A stretch of DNA of 64,000 nucleotides from Cryobacterium frigoriphilum. Lineage in GTDB: Bacteria; Actinomycetota; Actinomycetes; Actinomycetales; Microbacteriaceae. Both the position numbers and the translations under genes were made by a program. Location: positions 62,001 through 126,000 of the forward strand of contig NZ_SOHE01000018.1 in the NCBI RefSeq assembly GCF_004403305.1, in the 5' to 3' direction. Within the stretch, counting starts at the first letter, position 1. Each line of letters starts with the position of its first letter. A model generated the notes under the pieces. The model was not told where the DNA came from. It saw only the letters and a program-made list of their open reading frames with translations, and did no database searches. Below, piece by piece: positions 61,184 through 64,000 of this stretch.

Positions 61184-64000
61184 ATGGGGAAAACCTGGAG
61201 TGAGAGCGCTGTTCGGTATCTCGTCGACCCGCACATCTGCCCGCGCTGTGACGCGGCGCTGCGGGAACCCGGCTGGTGCCGCGACTGTGGCGCCGATCTC
61301 GGCGGCCCGGTCGCGGTCGAACTGGCGGCGGCCTCGTCGCAGGCAGCGGATGCCCTCGGTGCCCGCCAGCGCATCATCGGCCGGCTGCCGACCACGACCG
61401 GCCCCGCCGCGTGGGGCGCCCCGGTCGGCTCGTCCGTAAGCCCGACCGTGAGCTCGCCCCTGAACTCGCCCTTGAACTCGCCGGCCCCGGCCGCCGCCCT
61501 TCCGAACTATCAGGTGCCAGAGTGGGCGGCCGCCGGAGTCGCCGCGGCGCCGGCAGACCCGAGCTCGCAGGTCAGCGTGCAGTCGGTGCTCTCCGTGGCC
61601 GGTGCCGCCCTGCTCGCCGTCGCGGCGCTCGTCTTCACGTTCCTCAATCCCGAGCTCACGAGTTTTGCCGGGCGCACGACCATCATCGCCGTCATCACCG
61701 CGGTCTTTCTCGGCGGTGCCTGGTTTTTCGCGCGCAGCGGCCTGCAGTTCTCCGCGGAATCGGTCGGCGCGCTCGGCGGGGTCTTCGTACTGCTCGACGT
61801 GTGGGCATTCTCTCAGCTGGCCCCGTTCGGGGTCAGCCCCTTCGTGTTCGCCGGCATCGGCACCCTCGTCTCCTCGGCAGCACTCATGTTCATCGGCGCG
61901 CGGGCCCGGGTGCGAACGTGGGTGTGGACAGCCGTCGTCGGTCTCGCCCTCACACCGGGCCTGTTCGGCTCAGCCGGCGGCAGCGTCTGGTCTGCGGTGC
62001 TGGGCAGCCTCGTCGTGGCGGCCGTGGTGCTGGGCCTGCACCCACTCGTGCGGCGACTGGCCCCGCGCTTTGGCACGGCCCTCGGCGTGGAACGCGGCAC
62101 CGCCCTGGTCATTCAGGTCGCGGCAGTGGGGGTGTCCCTCGTGCAACTCGCGGTTCTCGACGTTCCCCTCGGCGCGGCGCGGGTCTTCGGCACCGCCGGC
62201 ATCCTCGCGTGCCTGGCCGTGGTGGCCGCCCTCGGCAGTTGGAACGGACTCCCCCGGTTCTGGAGTTTCGCATCGGGAGCCTTCGCCGTGGCCGCCATCG
62301 GCCTGCTTCCGTTCACCCTTAACCTGCCCGACGATGAGTGGATTGTGGCCCTCGTACCGCTCGTCACCGGCGCGGCACTCGTGGGCATCACGGCGCTGCG
62401 CGGCACGGTGACGGTCAACCGGCCCAGCCTCGTCTCTGGCGCCTGGGTCGTGGCCCTGCTCGGCGCACTGCCGGCCATCTTTGTTGCCGGACTTCAGCTG
62501 TTCTCCCCGGTCCTGACGCTCGTGCTCGGCTTCGAGACACGCGGTTCGGACTCGTTTATCGTGTCGCCGACCCTGGGGCTGGCCACCCTGGGTGGTGTCA
62601 CGGCCACCGCGGCGACGCTGTGGGCGCTGTCCCTGCTCGCGCACCGGGCCCTGCTGGTCGACCCGGTGCCGCTGGCCGACCCGGTGCCGCTGGCCGACCC
62701 GGTGCTGCCGGTCGATCAGGTGCCGCTGGCCGGTCGGGAAGGCAGGACCCTGACCCTGCGCGGCCGGGCGCTCGCGGCGCTGATGCTCGTGCTGCTGACC
62801 GTCACCGGCTGGAACGGCTTCGACCGGCCCGTGCAGTCGATCATCGGGCTCGTGCTGGCCGTCGCGGTGAGCGTGGTACTCGTGCGGGTCGGGTCCGTCG
62901 TGCAGGCTGCCGCGGCGGTGCGCACCCCGCTCATCGTTGGCGCACACGTGTTGCTCATGCTCGCAGCAACCGTCGGCTGGATCCAGACCTCATCAACCGT
63001 GTGGGTCGGCGCTGCGGCCGTGCTGGTGCTCGTCGCGGTGGCCCAGACCCGGCCCACCGCGGCGCGCCCGGTCTATTTCGGCGTGGGCTACGCCTACGCG
63101 CTGGTCATCTTCGCGACCGCACTCGATCTCGCGCGCGTGGAGAGCATCGCGGTGCTCTGCCTCACGACGACTCTCGCACTGCTGTTCGCGCTGGCCACGA
63201 CGCTCACGACCTGGCTGACGCCGCGCAGCTGGTACGCCGCGCTGATCGTGACCGCGGTGCCGTTCATGACCGGTGTCGTCGGTGTACTGCTGGAACGCAG
63301 CGGCTGGACCGCGCTCTCGACCGGCGTGGCCTTCGCTCTGGCGTTCACTCTGCTGACCACTCGGCGAACCGGCATGACCCTGCTGCTGCGCTCGGCCGCC
63401 GCCGCGTTGCTCGTGCCGTCTCTCGCCGTCGTGGTCGTCTGCCTCGGCGCGCAGCTGCCCATGAGCGGATCGCCGATCGTACTTCCGATCGTGGCCGTGA
63501 TCGTCGCGGTGACCATTCCGCTGGCCTCGCTGATTGCGCGATGGCTGGCGAATTCGGGTATCTCGATCGCCGAAGCGGATGCCGCCCGTCGCTGGATCGA
63601 GGTCTCCGCCGGAGTCACCGGGGCGCTCGCGGTGCTGCTCGCCCTCGTGCGCATCGCCGCCGGGCTGGAGACGACTTTTCTCGTGCTCGTCATTCTGGGG
63701 GTCGGTGCCGCCGCCAGCGCCCTGACCATCCACCACCGCTTCGCCTGGTGGGCGGCCGCCACGTGCTGGACCGGCGCCCTGTGGTGTGTCTGGGCGATCC
63801 AGGGCGTCGAGGTACTCGAACCGTATCTGCTGCCGCCGGCGCTCGCCGCGGTCGTCGTCGGAGCCTGGCTCACGCATCGCGGCCGGGACGGTGACTCACT
63901 CTTCACCACCGGACTGCTGATCGCCGTCGTGCCGAGCCTGGCCGTGCTCGTCGTCACGCCGAGCAGCCTGGAGGTCACGACGCCCTGGCGCAGCTATGGG
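61184..64000 (+). CDS. SCO7613-like zinc-ribbon polytopic membrane protein (partial)
   Basis: At least 939 residues, open to the window end. The N-terminus has a zinc ribbon HICPRCDAALREPGWCRDCGAD, then a Ser/Pro/Ala-rich linker (residues 60-125) and at least twenty hydrophobic segments starting at VQSVLSVAGAALLAVAALVFTFL. This arrangement matches the actinobacterial family named for SCO7613. A cytosolic loop holds a DPVPLA repeat from 18-bp DNA units (62666-62701). No catalytic motif is visible. A -10 box TAGACT lies 6 nt before the ATG. Function is unknown; envelope-related transport or stress functions are guesses. Confidence 0.78.
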   Translation, partial: MGKTWSESAVRYLVDPHICPRCDAALREPGWCRDCGADLGGPVAVELAAASSQAADALGARQRIIGRLPTTTGPAAWGAPVGSSVSPTVSSPLNSPLNSPAPAAALPNYQVPEWAAAGVAAAPADPSSQVSVQSVLSVAGAALLAVAALVFTFLNPELTSFAGRTTIIAVITAVFLGGAWFFARSGLQFSAESVGALGGVFVLLDVWAFSQLAPFGVSPFVFAGIGTLVSSAALMFIGARARVRTWVWTAVVGLALTPGLFGSAGGSVWSAVLGSLVVAAVVLGLHPLVRRLAPRFGTALGVERGTALVIQVAAVGVSLVQLAVLDVPLGAARVFGTAGILACLAVVAALGSWNGLPRFWSFASGAFAVAAIGLLPFTLNLPDDEWIVALVPLVTGAALVGITALRGTVTVNRPSLVSGAWVVALLGALPAIFVAGLQLFSPVLTLVLGFETRGSDSFIVSPTLGLATLGGVTATAATLWALSLLAHRALLVDPVPLADPVPLADPVLPVDQVPLAGREGRTLTLRGRALAALMLVLLTVTGWNGFDRPVQSIIGLVLAVAVSVVLVRVGSVVQAAAAVRTPLIVGAHVLLMLAATVGWIQTSSTVWVGAAAVLVLVAVAQTRPTAARPVYFGVGYAYALVIFATALDLARVESIAVLCLTTTLALLFALATTLTTWLTPRSWYAALIVTAVPFMTGVVGVLLERSGWTALSTGVAFALAFTLLTTRRTGMTLLLRSAAAALLVPSLAVVVVCLGAQLPMSGSPIVLPIVAVIVAVTIPLASLIARWLANSGISIAEADAARRWIEVSAGVTGALAVLLALVRIAAGLETTFLVLVILGVGAAASALTIHHRFAWWAAATCWTGALWCVWAIQGVEVLEPYLLPPALAAVVVGAWLTHRGRDGDSLFTTGLLIAVVPSLAVLVVTPSSLEVTTPWRSYG

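Overview
The window is high-GC, densely coded DNA from an actinobacterium, most likely a member of the Microbacteriaceae. Supporting signs are a DUF222/13E12 HNH endonuclease gene, a stand-alone LigD-type primase-polymerase, an actinobacterial class of HelD helicase, an umuDC pair under a TCGAAC-type SOS box, an SCO7613-like membrane protein, and many genes whose -10 box lies 5-7 nt before the start codon (leaderless mRNAs). I see no rRNA, complete tRNA, IS element, integrase or CRISPR array.

Left part (1-25.6 kb): a CitA/DcuS-type two-component pair divergent from a tctCAB tripartite tricarboxylate transporter; an HD-domain protein; an overlapping operon of a DUF4956 membrane protein, a VTC (polyphosphate polymerase-like) protein and a Cthe_2159-like carbohydrate-binding lipoprotein; an HtrA-like protease; VOC proteins; a class I glutamine amidotransferase followed by a RimK-like ATP-grasp protein; an MFS exporter; a LigD polymerase-domain protein; two cyclic-di-GMP enzymes (CBS-like/GGDEF/EAL and EAL only); a 110-aa protein overlapping a glutathionyl-hydroquinone-reductase-like enzyme, behind a 19-bp repeat array; and a hemopexin-repeat metalloprotease with a small overlapping partner, divergent from a large ATP-grasp ligase.

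Middle (25.8-45.5 kb): the DUF222-HNH gene; an IclR regulator divergent from hutH-hutU-hutF-hutI (histidine to glutamate through formylglutamate, but with no deformylase here); a processive GT2 glycosyltransferase with a small membrane partner; an alpha/beta hydrolase; umuDC; then organic-acid transport: a DASS/SLC13 symporter divergent from a GAF-LuxR regulator, an MHS-family MFS symporter, a GNAT acetyltransferase and an AtoE-like short-chain fatty acid transporter.

Right part (45.5-64 kb): a quinone-oxidoreductase/aldo-keto reductase pair, an FdhF/YdeP-type molybdopterin oxidoreductase, an EamA transporter, a HelD-type helicase, a second zinc-free alcohol dehydrogenase, and a three-gene condensin-like cluster matching Wadjet JetA-JetB-JetC. 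The JetD nuclease/toprim gene is absent: jetC is followed immediately by a convergent oxidoreductase gene, with a tRNA-like 3' fragment at the junction. The window ends inside a large zinc-ribbon membrane protein.

Two whole-window patterns stand out: perfect 14-16 bp tandem duplications (mostly 15 bp, in frame) in many unrelated genes and spacers, and heavy use of the word RCGGATGY/RCATCCGY on both strands.
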